Positions 8,892 to 20,916 of a stretch of 64,000 bases of DNA are shown in pieces (position 1 is the first letter of the stretch; each line of letters starts with the position of its first letter). A program made the position numbers and the translations under genes. The notes beneath the pieces are model-generated. The model saw nothing but the letters and a program-made list of their open reading frames with translations, had not been told where the DNA came from and ran no database searches. The stretch comes from Agrococcus sp. Marseille-P2731 (GTDB lineage: Bacteria > Actinomycetota > Actinomycetes > Actinomycetales > Microbacteriaceae). The stretch lies in the NCBI RefSeq assembly GCF_900117395.1, contig NZ_FPEG01000001.1, forward strand, positions 518,192-582,191, read 5' to 3'.

Positions 8892-10027
8892 GCCACCTCT
8901 TCTCGCCCGTCGACGTCGGGCCCGTCTCGGCGCGCAACCGCGCCTGGGTCTCGCCCATGTGCCAGTACTCCTGCGAGCAGCAGGACGGCGTGCCGGGCGC
9001 GTGGCACCACGAGCACCTCGCCTCCTTCGCGCGCGGAGGGGCCGGCCTCGTCATGACCGAGGCGGCCGCCGCGGTCGCCGAGGGTCGCATCTCGCCGCAG
9101 GACGCCGGCATCTGGAACGACCAGCAGGCCGAGGCGTGGGCACCCATCGCCCAGCGCATCCGCGACCACGGCGCGGTGCCGGCCATCCAGCTCGCGCACG
9201 CGGGGCGCAAGGCCTCGACGTACCGCGAGTGGAGCGGCCGAGGGTCGGTCCCGGCCGCCGAGGGCGGCTGGCCGACCGTGGCGCCGAGCACCGCGGCGTT
9301 CGGCCGCTACGCCCCGCCGCGCGCGCTGGCGCCGGAGGAGATCGAGGCGCTGCCCGAGCAGTTCGCAGCAGCAGCGCGGCGTGCGGTGAGCGCCGGCTTC
9401 GACGCCGTCGAGGTGCATGCCGCCCACGGCTATCTGCTGCACCAGTTCCTCTCGCCGCTGTCGAACACCAGGGCGGATGCGTGGGGCACCGACGGCGACG
9501 GCCTGCGGGTCGCGCTCCTGCGGCAGGTGGTCGAGGCGGTGCGCGAGGCGGCGCCGGATGCGGCGCTGATGGTGCGCCTGAGCGCGAGCGACTGGGTGGC
9601 CGGCGGCATCGACACCGACATGACCGTCGAGCACGTGCGCGTCGCCATGGAGGCCGGCGCCGACTGGTTCGACCTCTCCTCCGGCGGGCTCGATCCGCGG
9701 CAGGAGATCCCGGTCGGACCGGGCTATCAGGTGCCCTTCGCGCGCGCGGTGCGCGCGGCGACGGGCGCGCGGGTCAACGCCGTCGGCCTCATCGACGAGC
9801 CCGAGCAGGCCGAGGCGGTGCTCGTCGACGGCGATGCCGACGCGGTCATGCTCGGACGGCCGTGGCTCCGCAACCCCCACTGGGCGCTCGCGGCCGAGGC
9901 TGCGCTCGACGCCGACCGCCTGCCCGCCGCGGCCGGCGCGCCGGACGGCGCCGCCGCATCCGACGCCGTCACCACGTCGGTGTGGCCGCCGCAGTACACG
10001 CGGGCCCGTCACGTGTCGAGGCGATAG
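8888..10027 (+). CDS. NADH:flavin oxidoreductase, Old Yellow Enzyme family (YqjM-like)
   Basis: The 379-residue protein is an FMN-dependent ene-reductase. It has MCQYSC with the redox-tuning Cys25 of the thermophilic-like (YqjM) class, QLAHAGRKAS with His104 for substrate binding, and the barrel signature HAAHGYLLHQFLSPLSN. A C-terminal GRPWLRNPHW is typical of the phosphate-binding end. Its ATG overlaps the prpB stop by four bases, so it is co-translated with the methylcitrate genes. It might reduce an alpha,beta-unsaturated intermediate or detoxify electrophiles; the real substrate cannot be read from sequence. Confidence 0.9.
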   Translation: MSHLFSPVDVGPVSARNRAWVSPMCQYSCEQQDGVPGAWHHEHLASFARGGAGLVMTEAAAAVAEGRISPQDAGIWNDQQAEAWAPIAQRIRDHGAVPAIQLAHAGRKASTYREWSGRGSVPAAEGGWPTVAPSTAAFGRYAPPRALAPEEIEALPEQFAAAARRAVSAGFDAVEVHAAHGYLLHQFLSPLSNTRADAWGTDGDGLRVALLRQVVEAVREAAPDAALMVRLSASDWVAGGIDTDMTVEHVRVAMEAGADWFDLSSGGLDPRQEIPVGPGYQVPFARAVRAATGARVNAVGLIDEPEQAEAVLVDGDADAVMLGRPWLRNPHWALAAEAALDADRLPAAAGAPDGAAASDAVTTSVWPPQYTRARHVSRR

Positions 10028-10108
10028 GCTCGCAGACGGCCTCGCCACGCCCCGCCACCCCTGGAGCGTGAGGGCCACCCACATCTGCTTCCAACGACGG
10101 GAGACGCC

Positions 10109-11272
10109 ATGAGCATCGACCTGGACACCTATCAGCTGAGCGACGACGAGCTGGCGCTCGCCGAGGCGGTGCGAGACTTCGCCGACCGGGTCGTGGCACC
10201 CGTCTCCTACGAGGCCGATCGCACGAAGACCCTGCCGATGGACGTCGTGGCGCAGATGGGGGAGATGGGGCTGTTCGGCATCCCGTTCCCCGAGGAGCTC
10301 GGCGGCCAGGGCGGCGACTACTTCGCCCTCTGCCTCGCGATCGAGGCCCTCGCGCGCGTCGACCAGTCCATCGCGATCACGCTCGAGGCCGGTGTCAGCC
10401 TGGGCGCGATGCCGATCTTCCGCTTCGGCACCCAGGAGCAGCAGGCCGAGCTGCTGCCCCAGCTGCTCTCGGGGGAGGCGCTCGCCGGCTTCGGCCTCAC
10501 CGAGCCGGAAGCCGGCTCCGATGCCGGCGCCACCCGCACCACCGCCCGCCTCGAGGGTGACGAGTGGGTCATCAACGGCTCGAAGCAGTTCATCACCAAC
10601 TCCGGCACGTCGATCACGAAGTTCGTCACCATCACCGCGGTCACGGGCGAGACGGACGGCCGCAAGGAGATCTCGACGATCTACGTGCCGAACGGCACCC
10701 CCGGCTTCACCGTCGAGGCCCCCTACGACAAGGTCGGCTGGCACGCCTCAGACACGCATCCGCTCACGTTCAAGGACGTGCGGGTGCCCGCCGCGAACCT
10801 CGTCGGCCAGCGCGGGCGCGGATTCGGTGGATTCCTGCACATCCTCGACGAGGGCCGCATCGCGATCGCGGCGCTGTCGACCGGTGCCGCAGAGGGCTGC
10901 CTCGAGGCGGCCGTCGACTACGCCAAGCAGCGCAAGGTCTTCGGCGAGCCGCTCGCGGGACGCCAGAGCATGCAGTTCCTGCTCGCGCGCATGCAGCAGC
11001 GCGTCCACGTCGCGCGCCTGGCGTGGCACCACGCCGCTCGCCTGCGCGACGCCGGCAAGCCGTTCAAGACCGAGGCGGCGCTCGCCAAGCTCACCGCGAG
11101 CGACGCGGCGATGGACAACGCGCGCGACGCCACGCAGGTCTTCGGCGGCAACGGCTTCATGAACGAGTACCCGGTGGCGCGCCACTACCGCGACTCGAAG
11201 ATCCTCGAGATCGGCGAGGGCACGAGCGAGGTGCAGCTGCTCGTCATCGCGCGCGCGCTCGGCATCGCCTGA
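10109..11272 (+). CDS. acyl-CoA dehydrogenase
   Basis: The 387-residue flavoprotein has the full acyl-CoA dehydrogenase layout: an N-terminal helical domain, FGLTEPEAGSDAG at the flavin site, WVINGSKQFITNSG, RIAIAALSTG and QVFGGNGFMNEYPVARHYRD. The end reads ILEIGEGTSEVQ with the catalytic Glu near residue 370. The pattern fits short-chain or branched-chain enzymes (butyryl- or isobutyryl-CoA like). It has a GGGAGA ribosome binding site. It follows the ene-reductase by 81 bases and may be in the same unit. Branched-chain acyl-CoA breakdown yields propionyl-CoA, which would link it to the methylcitrate genes. Confidence 0.92.
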   Translation: MSIDLDTYQLSDDELALAEAVRDFADRVVAPVSYEADRTKTLPMDVVAQMGEMGLFGIPFPEELGGQGGDYFALCLAIEALARVDQSIAITLEAGVSLGAMPIFRFGTQEQQAELLPQLLSGEALAGFGLTEPEAGSDAGATRTTARLEGDEWVINGSKQFITNSGTSITKFVTITAVTGETDGRKEISTIYVPNGTPGFTVEAPYDKVGWHASDTHPLTFKDVRVPAANLVGQRGRGFGGFLHILDEGRIAIAALSTGAAEGCLEAAVDYAKQRKVFGEPLAGRQSMQFLLARMQQRVHVARLAWHHAARLRDAGKPFKTEAALAKLTASDAAMDNARDATQVFGGNGFMNEYPVARHYRDSKILEIGEGTSEVQLLVIARALGIA

Positions 11273-11296
11273 GCGCTGCCGGCCCGTTCCCGGCGC

Positions 11297-11321
11297 GAGA
11301 GGCCCCCATGAGAGGCCTCTC
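11297..11321 (+). terminator. hairpin after the acyl-CoA dehydrogenase gene
   Basis: GAGAGGCC (11297-11304) pairs with GGCCTCTC (11314-11321), and flanking CGCG bases can extend the stem around a bulge. It lies 25 bases past the stop codon. Confidence 0.6.
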
Positions 11322-11417
11322 ACGCGGGCTTCCTCCCTGCCTCACGGCCGCCGACGATCGTTGCTCTCAAGCAGTCAGAGCCCCGGTCCCGGAGCACAGC
11401 ACCAGCAGGAGGAAGTC

Positions 11418-11984
11418 ATGAACACCAAGTGGATGGCCATCGGCACCGTCGGAGTCCTCGGGCTCGGCGCGATCGCAGCCAGCGCCGCAGGCATCGCCAA
11501 CGCGGTGGAGCTCCGCGGCGCGGATGGGCGCGTCGTCGACGCAGGCTCCCTGCGCGGCGACGTGCTCGCCGGCGGGGCCGTGCAGATCAAGACGACCGGC
11601 ACGCACGCCTCGATCATCTCGGCCGTCTCGGCGAGCGACGCCGCGTCGGCCGCGGCGTCGGCCACCCAGTCGGCGGCCGCCCCGTCGGCGACGCAGTCGG
11701 CCGCATCGCCGGTCGTCGCGCACTCAGCCGCCTCGGCGCACTCTGCGCCCGCCACGACGCAGCCGCGCCCGGCGGCGCCGGCTCCGGCCCGGCCGGCGCC
11801 CGCCCCTGCCCCCCCCCCCCGTCTCTTTTACGCACCGGCTCCGCAGCACTCGGCGCCGAGCCCCGTCTACTCGGCGCCCAGCGCACCGGCTCCCGTCTAC
11901 TCGGCGCCGTCGCCGCAGAGCCCGGCATCGCCGCAGAGCCCGGCATCGCCTCCCTCGGCGGGCTCCGCGGGCTCGAACGACTGA
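11418..11984 (+). CDS. secreted Ala/Ser/Pro-rich low-complexity protein with a poly-C tract
   Basis: The 188-residue product begins MNTKWMAIGTVGVLGLGAIAASAAGIANAVE, a short exported N-terminus, followed by about 30 ordinary residues (LRGADGRVVDAGSLRGDVL). The rest is low complexity: Ala/Ser/Gln/Thr repeats, Pro-Ala repeats, then YSAPS-type and SPQSPA repeats. Proline-rich tails of this kind can cross the peptidoglycan. A strong AGGAGG site precedes the ATG at 11418. A run of twelve C bases (11809-11820) encodes a proline run, and a base gained or lost there would shift the frame for the last 55 residues. Function is unknown. Confidence 0.7.
   Translation: MNTKWMAIGTVGVLGLGAIAASAAGIANAVELRGADGRVVDAGSLRGDVLAGGAVQIKTTGTHASIISAVSASDAASAAASATQSAAAPSATQSAASPVVAHSAASAHSAPATTQPRPAAPAPARPAPAPAPPPRLFYAPAPQHSAPSPVYSAPSAPAPVYSAPSPQSPASPQSPASPPSAGSAGSND
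11809..11820 (+). repeat. homopolymer tract of twelve C within a coding region
   Basis: Twelve consecutive C bases lie inside the low-complexity secreted-protein gene, immediately followed by the unusually T-rich GTCTCTTTTACG. Such runs slip in replication and are also error-prone in sequencing. As printed, the frame stays open to the stop at 11984. Confidence 0.85.
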
Positions 11985-12016
11985 GCAGCGCCGACCACAC
12001 CGCACCGCACCGCACG

Positions 12017-12048
12017 CGAAGCGCCCCGCCATCCGGCGGGGCGCTTCG
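12017..12048. terminator. bidirectional hairpin between convergent genes
   Basis: A perfect 13-bp stem (12018-12030 with 12035-12047, extendable by one pair) has a four-base ATCC loop. It sits between the low-complexity secreted-protein gene and the convergent BCCT transporter gene, and the right arm ends in CTTCGTCGTC. Confidence 0.8.
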
Positions 12049-12075
12049 TCGTCGCGAGCGGTCGGCGCGCTCTCG

Positions 12076-16391
<4,316 letters not shown>

Positions 16392-16430
16392 CCCGCGCCT
16401 CCGCCCCGGCGGCGAGCTCCGCCGCAGAGC

Positions 16431-16490
16431 GCGACCCCTTCTGCCAGACCCGACCCGGTGCACCGGGTCGCACGTGGCAGAAGGGGTCGC
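16431..16490. terminator. large nested palindrome between convergent genes
   Basis: Outer arms of 16 bases (16431-16446 and 16475-16490) pair perfectly. Inside lies a second perfect 20-base palindrome (16451-16470, each half reading CGACCCGGTG on its own strand). The structure lies between the convergent aldo/keto reductase and flavodoxin-fold genes and could end transcription both ways. The double nesting is more elaborate than the other terminators here. Confidence 0.7.
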
Positions 16491-16537
16491 GTTCTCGCAT
16501 GCGGCTGCCGCCGACGCGAGCGAGTGGGGCGGCGCGG

Positions 16538-17140
16538 CTAGCGAGGGACCGCGGTCGCGAGCCGGGGCGCCCGCCGCGCCGAGCGCGCGCGGTCCTTCGC
16601 CGCATCGGCCGCCACGAGGGCGAGCCACGACGCCCGCTGCTCGGGGCTGGAGTGCCGCACCGGACCCAGCCGCCGCATCCGCACGGGCTTGATGCCGCAC
16701 AAGCTGAGCGTGCCGCTGCGCAGCTGGTCGAGCCGCGTGTCGGGCAGCACGCCGGCGAGCCACGCAGGGGTGTCGCTCGTGGCGATGATGCGGCCGGTGC
16801 GCCCGCCGAGCAGCCCCTCGGGCATGGAGCCCTTGTAGCGGTAGTCCTCCTGCGGCAGCAGCGCCCGGTCGAGGAAGCCCCGCAGCAGCGCGGGCGTCGA
16901 GCGCCACCACACGGGCGTCGCGATCACGATGTGGTCGGCGTCGCGGATGGCGGCGCGCGCAGCGGCGAGATCGGGCTCGATCGGCATGCGCCGCGTGTAG
17001 CCGAAGCGCAGGTGCACGTCGAAGTCGAGATCGCGCAGGCGGATGATGCGGGCGTCGCCATGCGCATCGGCGTAGGTGGATGCGAGGGCCGAGACGAGCG
17101 AGTCGGGGTTCGGATGGGCGTCGATGACGAGGGCGGACAT
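16538..17140 (-). CDS. NAD(P)H-dependent flavin oxidoreductase (flavodoxin-like fold)
   Basis: The 200-residue protein starts MSALVIDAHPNPDSLVSAL, the first strand and FMN-phosphate loop of the NAD(P)H:quinone oxidoreductase/modulator-of-drug-activity family. IVIATPVWWRSTPALLRGFLDRAL is the second flavin-binding region, and YRYKGSMPEGLLGGRTGRIIATSDTP the third. It likely reduces quinones or nitro/azo compounds with two electrons. The ATG at 17138-17140 has AAGGAG six bases before it. It is divergent from a TetR regulator, the usual arrangement for an inducible detoxification enzyme and its repressor. Confidence 0.88.
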   Translation of the reverse strand: MSALVIDAHPNPDSLVSALASTYADAHGDARIIRLRDLDFDVHLRFGYTRRMPIEPDLAAARAAIRDADHIVIATPVWWRSTPALLRGFLDRALLPQEDYRYKGSMPEGLLGGRTGRIIATSDTPAWLAGVLPDTRLDQLRSGTLSLCGIKPVRMRRLGPVRHSSPEQRASWLALVAADAAKDRARSARRAPRLATAVPR

Positions 17141-17207
17141 GGGGGCTCCTTCGGTGCGAGCGATGCGCGAGCAGGGCGGCCGCGCGTCGAGGTGCGAGAT
17201 CTGGGCA

Positions 17208-17226
17208 GTGTCAACTATCTGGACAC
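17208..17226. promoter_or_regulatory. candidate TetR operator between divergent genes
   Basis: GTGTC (17208-17212) and GACAC (17222-17226) form an inverted repeat with a nine-base spacer. On the minus strand TTGACA lies inside it (17209-17214) and could be the -35 of the oxidoreductase gene, so binding would block that promoter. The TetR -10 TAGGAT is at 17241-17246, close enough for autoregulation. Confidence 0.5.
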
Positions 17227-17253
17227 CGCCAAGCGTCCCGTAGGATCTTGCAC

Positions 17254-17841
17254 GTGTCAAGATCGACCTCGGCCTACCACCACGGCAACCTGCCGGAGGC
17301 GCTCGAGCGCGCCGCGATGGGCCTGCTCGAGACGCAGCCGGCCGCCGAGATCAGCCTCCGCGCAGTGGCGCGCGAGGCGGGCGTCAGCCACAACGCGCCC
17401 TATCACCACTTCGGTGACCGCAAGGCGTTGCTGAAGGTCCTGGCCGAGCGCAGCATGAGCGCGCTGCTCGAGTCGCAGCGGACGTCGACCCGGGACGGAG
17501 CGCCCGCGATGCGCCTGAGGGCGCTCGCCCACGACTACGTCACCTTCGCCTCCGCCAGACCGCACGTGTTCGCGGTCATCTACGACCCATCCGTCTGCGT
17601 GCCCGGCAGCCCCACCGAGACGATGGCGCCGTTGATCGCCGCGGAGGAGGCGCTGCTGGCCGACACGGTGCGCGCCGCCTTGCCGGAGATCGAGGGACAG
17701 GCGGCCGCGAGCATGGCTGCCGCGATGTGGGGCACCGTGCACGGCCTGGCGCAGCTGTCGCAGGCCGGGCACCTGCCGCTGGAAGGCGCGCTGTCGGCAG
17801 TGGACGCGCTGCTCGATCGCGTGGTCGCGAGCGACGGGTAG
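17254..17841 (+). CDS. TetR-family regulator (WHG-domain type)
   Basis: The 195-residue protein has the N-terminal helix-turn-helix of TetR regulators: YHHGNLPEALERAAMGLLE, then ISLRAVAREAGVSHNAPYHHFGDRKALL. The C-terminal domain with MWGTVHGLAQLSQAGHL is the WHG type. GTG 17254 is chosen because TAGGAT (17241-17246) lies seven bases upstream. It is divergent from the flavin oxidoreductase, with an inverted repeat between them, and most likely represses that gene until an inducer binds. Confidence 0.9.
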   Translation: MSRSTSAYHHGNLPEALERAAMGLLETQPAAEISLRAVAREAGVSHNAPYHHFGDRKALLKVLAERSMSALLESQRTSTRDGAPAMRLRALAHDYVTFASARPHVFAVIYDPSVCVPGSPTETMAPLIAAEEALLADTVRAALPEIEGQAAASMAAAMWGTVHGLAQLSQAGHLPLEGALSAVDALLDRVVASDG

Positions 17842-17877
17842 CCCCTGGCCGACCCGTGCGCGGGTCGATCGGGGGCT
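17840..17877. terminator. two-tier hairpin between convergent TetR and permease genes
   Basis: An inner stem GACCCG/CGGGTC (17851-17856 and 17861-17866, loop TGCG) is flanked by outer arms AGCCCC (17840-17845) and GGGGCT (17872-17877). It begins at the last base of the TetR stop codon and lies before the stop of the convergent permease gene. Confidence 0.6.
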
Positions 17878-17892
17878 GCCGAGCCGCCGCGC

Positions 17893-19341
17893 TCAGGCGG
17901 CGTCGCGCGCGGTCCGCTCGCCGCGCCGGCTGGCGAGGCGTGCGAGCAGCCGGTGCTCGGTGTCCTCGCCGGGGGCGATGCCCGAGGGGATGCGGAGGAG
18001 GAAGACGAGTCCGAGTGCCCACCAGAGCCCGAACAGCAGGTAGGACTGCGGGGCGATCGCTGCGGGCATGCCGGGGATGTAGAGGCTGAGCAGCGCGGCG
18101 GTCGTCACGATCGCCGCGATGCCGAAGGCCTTGCCCGAGCGGGCCGAGCCCACGCGGAACGGTCGATCCATCCTGGGCTCGCGCTTCCGGAGGACCAGGA
18201 ACACCACCGAGACCAGCAGGTACGCGATCACGATGCTGGGCGAGCCCGAGTCGACGAGCCAGCCGAGCATCCCCTGCCCGAAGAACGGGGCGATGGCCGA
18301 GATCGCGCCGACGAACACGATCGCGTTCACCGGGGTGCGGAACCTCGGGTGCAGCGTCCCGAACCAGCGCGGCAGCATGCCGGAGCGTCCCATCGCGTAG
18401 AGCAGTCGCGTACCGCCGATCAGCAGGGCGATCCACGAGGTGAGGATGCCGGCGATGCCGCCCGCGAGCAGCACGTTGGCCATGACCGGGCTGTTGAACA
18501 GCGCTGCCATCGCATCGGCGGTCGCGAGGTCGGACGCCGCGAGCTCCGCGCCGGGCATCGACGAGGAGGTCGTGAGGATGACGATGACGTACCAGGCGGT
18601 CGCGATGAGCACCGAGACCACGATGAGGCGGCCGATCTTGCGTGGGCTGAGCTTCAGCTCCTCGGCGGTCTGGGGGATGACGTCGAAGCCGACGTAGAGG
18701 AAGGGGATGACGATGAGCACGGTCGCGAGACCCGCCGGGTTGGTGAAGAAGGGCTCCATGTTGGCGGCCGACCCGTTGGTGGTCGCCCCGAACACGAGCA
18801 TGGCGCCGACCGCCAGCAGGAACAGCACGACGAACGTCTGGACGATGCCCGCGAGCTTGATGCCGATGACGTTGATGATGGTGATGATGATCGCGGCGAC
18901 CGTGCCGATCAGCGCCCACACGAGGTAGACCTGCGAGTCGAAGATCGTCCAGAGCGGGATCTGGTTGATCTCGGGCACGATGTAGGCGATCGTGCGCGGC
19001 AGCGCGACGGCCTCGAAGGCGACGATGGCGATGTATCCGCCGGTGATGCCCCAGGAGCCCACGAACGCCCACCGCGGGCCCATCCCGCGCATGAGGTAGT
19101 GGTGCTCGCCGCCCGCCTTCGGCATGGCCGCGGTCAGCTCGGCGTAGACGAGGCCGACGAGCAGCATGATGAGGCCGCCGATCACCATCGCGATCACCGC
19201 TCCGAGCGTGCCCGCGTTGTCGATCCACCCGCCCGTGAGCACGACCCAGCCGAACCCGATCATCGAGCCGAAGCCGAGCGCGTACGCGTCGAGCGTGCCG
19301 AGCGTCTTCTTGAACTGTGGATCGGCAGCGTTGTCGTCCAT
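17893..19341 (-). CDS. APC-superfamily amino acid permease
   Basis: The 482-residue protein has about twelve membrane segments. It opens with the family motif GFGSMIGFGWVVLTGGW in helix 1 and has AELTAAMPKAGGEHHYLMRGMG after helix 2. FLYVGFDVIPQTAEELK in helix 6 is typical of amino acid/polyamine permeases. The ATG at 19339-19341 has AGGAGC four bases upstream; a longer in-frame start at 19386 is not supported by a ribosome binding site. It is divergent from a LysR regulator that probably controls it. The substrate is unknown. Confidence 0.9.
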   Translation of the reverse strand: MDDNAADPQFKKTLGTLDAYALGFGSMIGFGWVVLTGGWIDNAGTLGAVIAMVIGGLIMLLVGLVYAELTAAMPKAGGEHHYLMRGMGPRWAFVGSWGITGGYIAIVAFEAVALPRTIAYIVPEINQIPLWTIFDSQVYLVWALIGTVAAIIITIINVIGIKLAGIVQTFVVLFLLAVGAMLVFGATTNGSAANMEPFFTNPAGLATVLIVIPFLYVGFDVIPQTAEELKLSPRKIGRLIVVSVLIATAWYVIVILTTSSSMPGAELAASDLATADAMAALFNSPVMANVLLAGGIAGILTSWIALLIGGTRLLYAMGRSGMLPRWFGTLHPRFRTPVNAIVFVGAISAIAPFFGQGMLGWLVDSGSPSIVIAYLLVSVVFLVLRKREPRMDRPFRVGSARSGKAFGIAAIVTTAALLSLYIPGMPAAIAPQSYLLFGLWWALGLVFLLRIPSGIAPGEDTEHRLLARLASRRGERTARDAA

Positions 19342-19450
19342 GGGGCTCCTGTCGTCGTCCGGCGCTCGCCGGTGGCCTGCGGTCACGCTACGCGCGTGGT
19401 CAGCGACAGCGCAATCCGGGCTGTGCCGCCACCTGCACTAGGGTCGCCCT

Positions 19451-20350
19451 ATGACTCTCGCTCAGCTGCGCGCGTTCGTCGCGGCGATGGAGCTCGGGAC
19501 GCTGACGGCGGCGGCGAACGAGCTCGACGTCTCCCAGGCCTCGGTGTCGGAGCTCGTCAGCCGGCTGGAGGCAGAGCTCGGCGTGGTGCTCTTCGTCCGG
19601 GGGGCCCGAAAGCTGGTGCCGACCGCGGCAGCCGAGCAGCTGCTCCCGTACGCGCACCGTTCGCTGGGCGCCGCCGAGGACGCGGCTGCTGCCATGCGCT
19701 CGCTCGTCTCCCTCGAGACCGGCGTCGCGACCTTCGGCGTCCTGCGCAACGCCAACTTCTACGGCCTCTCCGGGCTCGTGCACCGCTTCCACGCCGCGCA
19801 TCCGGGAGTGCGCATCCGCATGGTCGGGCTCAACTCCCACTTCGTCGCACGGGCGGTGGAGTCGGGCGAGCTGGAGGCGGGGCTCGTGGTGCTGCCGATC
19901 GCGAGCGAGCGGCTGGAGATCGAGCCGCTCGTGGTCGACGAGGTGCGCTTCGCGACGTCGGGGCCTGCGCCCGGCGGCGGCGCCGCGACGATCCAGGACC
20001 TGATCGACGCCGGGGTCGTGCTCTACGACGCGCACAGCGGCTGGAGCGACCCCACACGTCGGCAGCTGCTGGATCGAGCGCACGCGGCGGGCCTGCGGAT
20101 CGACCCCACGATCGAGGTCGAGCAGGTCGAGAGCGCGCTCTCCCTCGTCGCGCAGGGCGTCGGCGCGACGCTCGTGAGCGCGTCGATCGTGCGCTCGGGA
20201 GGCTTGCCGGACGGCGTGACGAGCTACCCCTTCGCCGAGCCCTTCGAGGAGACGATCGCCCTCGTGACCCGGCAGGGCGCCTCGGTCTCGCGGGCGACGA
20301 GGATCATCGCCGAGCTGGCGAAGCGCTCGATCCGCGCGGCGCATCCGTAG
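19451..20350 (+). CDS. LysR-family transcriptional regulator
   Basis: The 299-residue protein has the LysR winged helix (LAQLRAFVAAMELGTLTAAANELDVSQASVSELVSRLEAELG) and the periplasmic-binding-like effector domain from about residue 90. The ATG at 19451 is preceded six bases upstream by TAGGGT (19439-19444) and has no ribosome binding site. It is divergent from the amino acid permease, and LysR regulators often activate the divergent gene in response to its substrate. The effector is not readable from the sequence. Confidence 0.9.
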   Translation: MTLAQLRAFVAAMELGTLTAAANELDVSQASVSELVSRLEAELGVVLFVRGARKLVPTAAAEQLLPYAHRSLGAAEDAAAAMRSLVSLETGVATFGVLRNANFYGLSGLVHRFHAAHPGVRIRMVGLNSHFVARAVESGELEAGLVVLPIASERLEIEPLVVDEVRFATSGPAPGGGAATIQDLIDAGVVLYDAHSGWSDPTRRQLLDRAHAAGLRIDPTIEVEQVESALSLVAQGVGATLVSASIVRSGGLPDGVTSYPFAEPFEETIALVTRQGASVSRATRIIAELAKRSIRAAHP

Positions 20351-20378
20351 CGGCGCTGTCCACAGCCGGGCCCGGCAC

Positions 20379-20396
20379 GGCGCGCGGCGGCGCGCC
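20379..20396 (+). terminator. short GC hairpin after the LysR gene
   Basis: GGCGCGC (20379-20385) pairs with GCGCGCC (20390-20396) across a GGCG loop. It is 20 bases before the DUF2695 gene start and could end LysR transcription. Confidence 0.4.
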
Positions 20397-20415
20397 GGTC
20401 TGCCACCGTGCGCCC

Positions 20416-20886
20416 ATGGAAGAACCGATCGCCGCCGAGGCCGAAGCCATCGTCCGCTCGCTGCTCGACGAGTGGCTGACGCCCTTCGAGCGCGAGTGCC
20501 TCGCCTGCTACCTGCAGCGTGCTGTCAGCGCCTTCGGCTGCGATGGGCATCGCTTCGCCAAGCGCTATCGCGACCTCGTCGCCCCGCGAGCGACCGCGCT
20601 CGAGCGCCGGCTGGCGGCGAGCGGCGGCCACTGCGACTGCGAGTTCCTGATGAACGCCGTCGAGCCGGCGCGGCACCTGTGGGTGCCGCCCGTTCCGCAG
20701 CGGCCCGCGGCCATCGACGACGACGGCCCTGACGGTGACGAGCTCGACGGGCTCGAGCTGCTCGAGCCTGAGCCGCCCGACGTGATGCCGCGCTGTGCGG
20801 GCGTCCGCCTCGGCTCGACGCAGCCGTGCAGCAACTGGGCGACGCTCTGGCGACCGCGATGGCTGCCAGGTCGAGGCTGGTACTGA
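20416..20886 (+). CDS. DUF2695-domain protein
   Basis: The 156-residue protein contains the pattern I associate with DUF2695: ECLACYLQRAVSAFGCDGHRFAKRYRD, then APRATALERRLAASGGHCDCEFLMN. Cysteines at ECLAC, GCDG and CDC may bind metal. A tail rich in Asp, Glu and Leu follows, then a Trp/Arg-rich end. The ATG at 20416 is preceded by CACCGT six bases upstream, a weak match to the leaderless pattern. No function is known for the family, and neighbours give no hint. Confidence 0.75.
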   Translation: MEEPIAAEAEAIVRSLLDEWLTPFERECLACYLQRAVSAFGCDGHRFAKRYRDLVAPRATALERRLAASGGHCDCEFLMNAVEPARHLWVPPVPQRPAAIDDDGPDGDELDGLELLEPEPPDVMPRCAGVRLGSTQPCSNWATLWRPRWLPGRGWY

Positions 20887-20916
20887 GGCGCGGGGCGGAT
20901 CGTGCTGCGGGAGTGC

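Noticed and set aside
17953..20400. Long plus-strand open frame across the permease and LysR genes
   Set aside because: Only its end, from 20416, is a real gene (DUF2695). The rest is antisense to the permease or out of frame with LysR.
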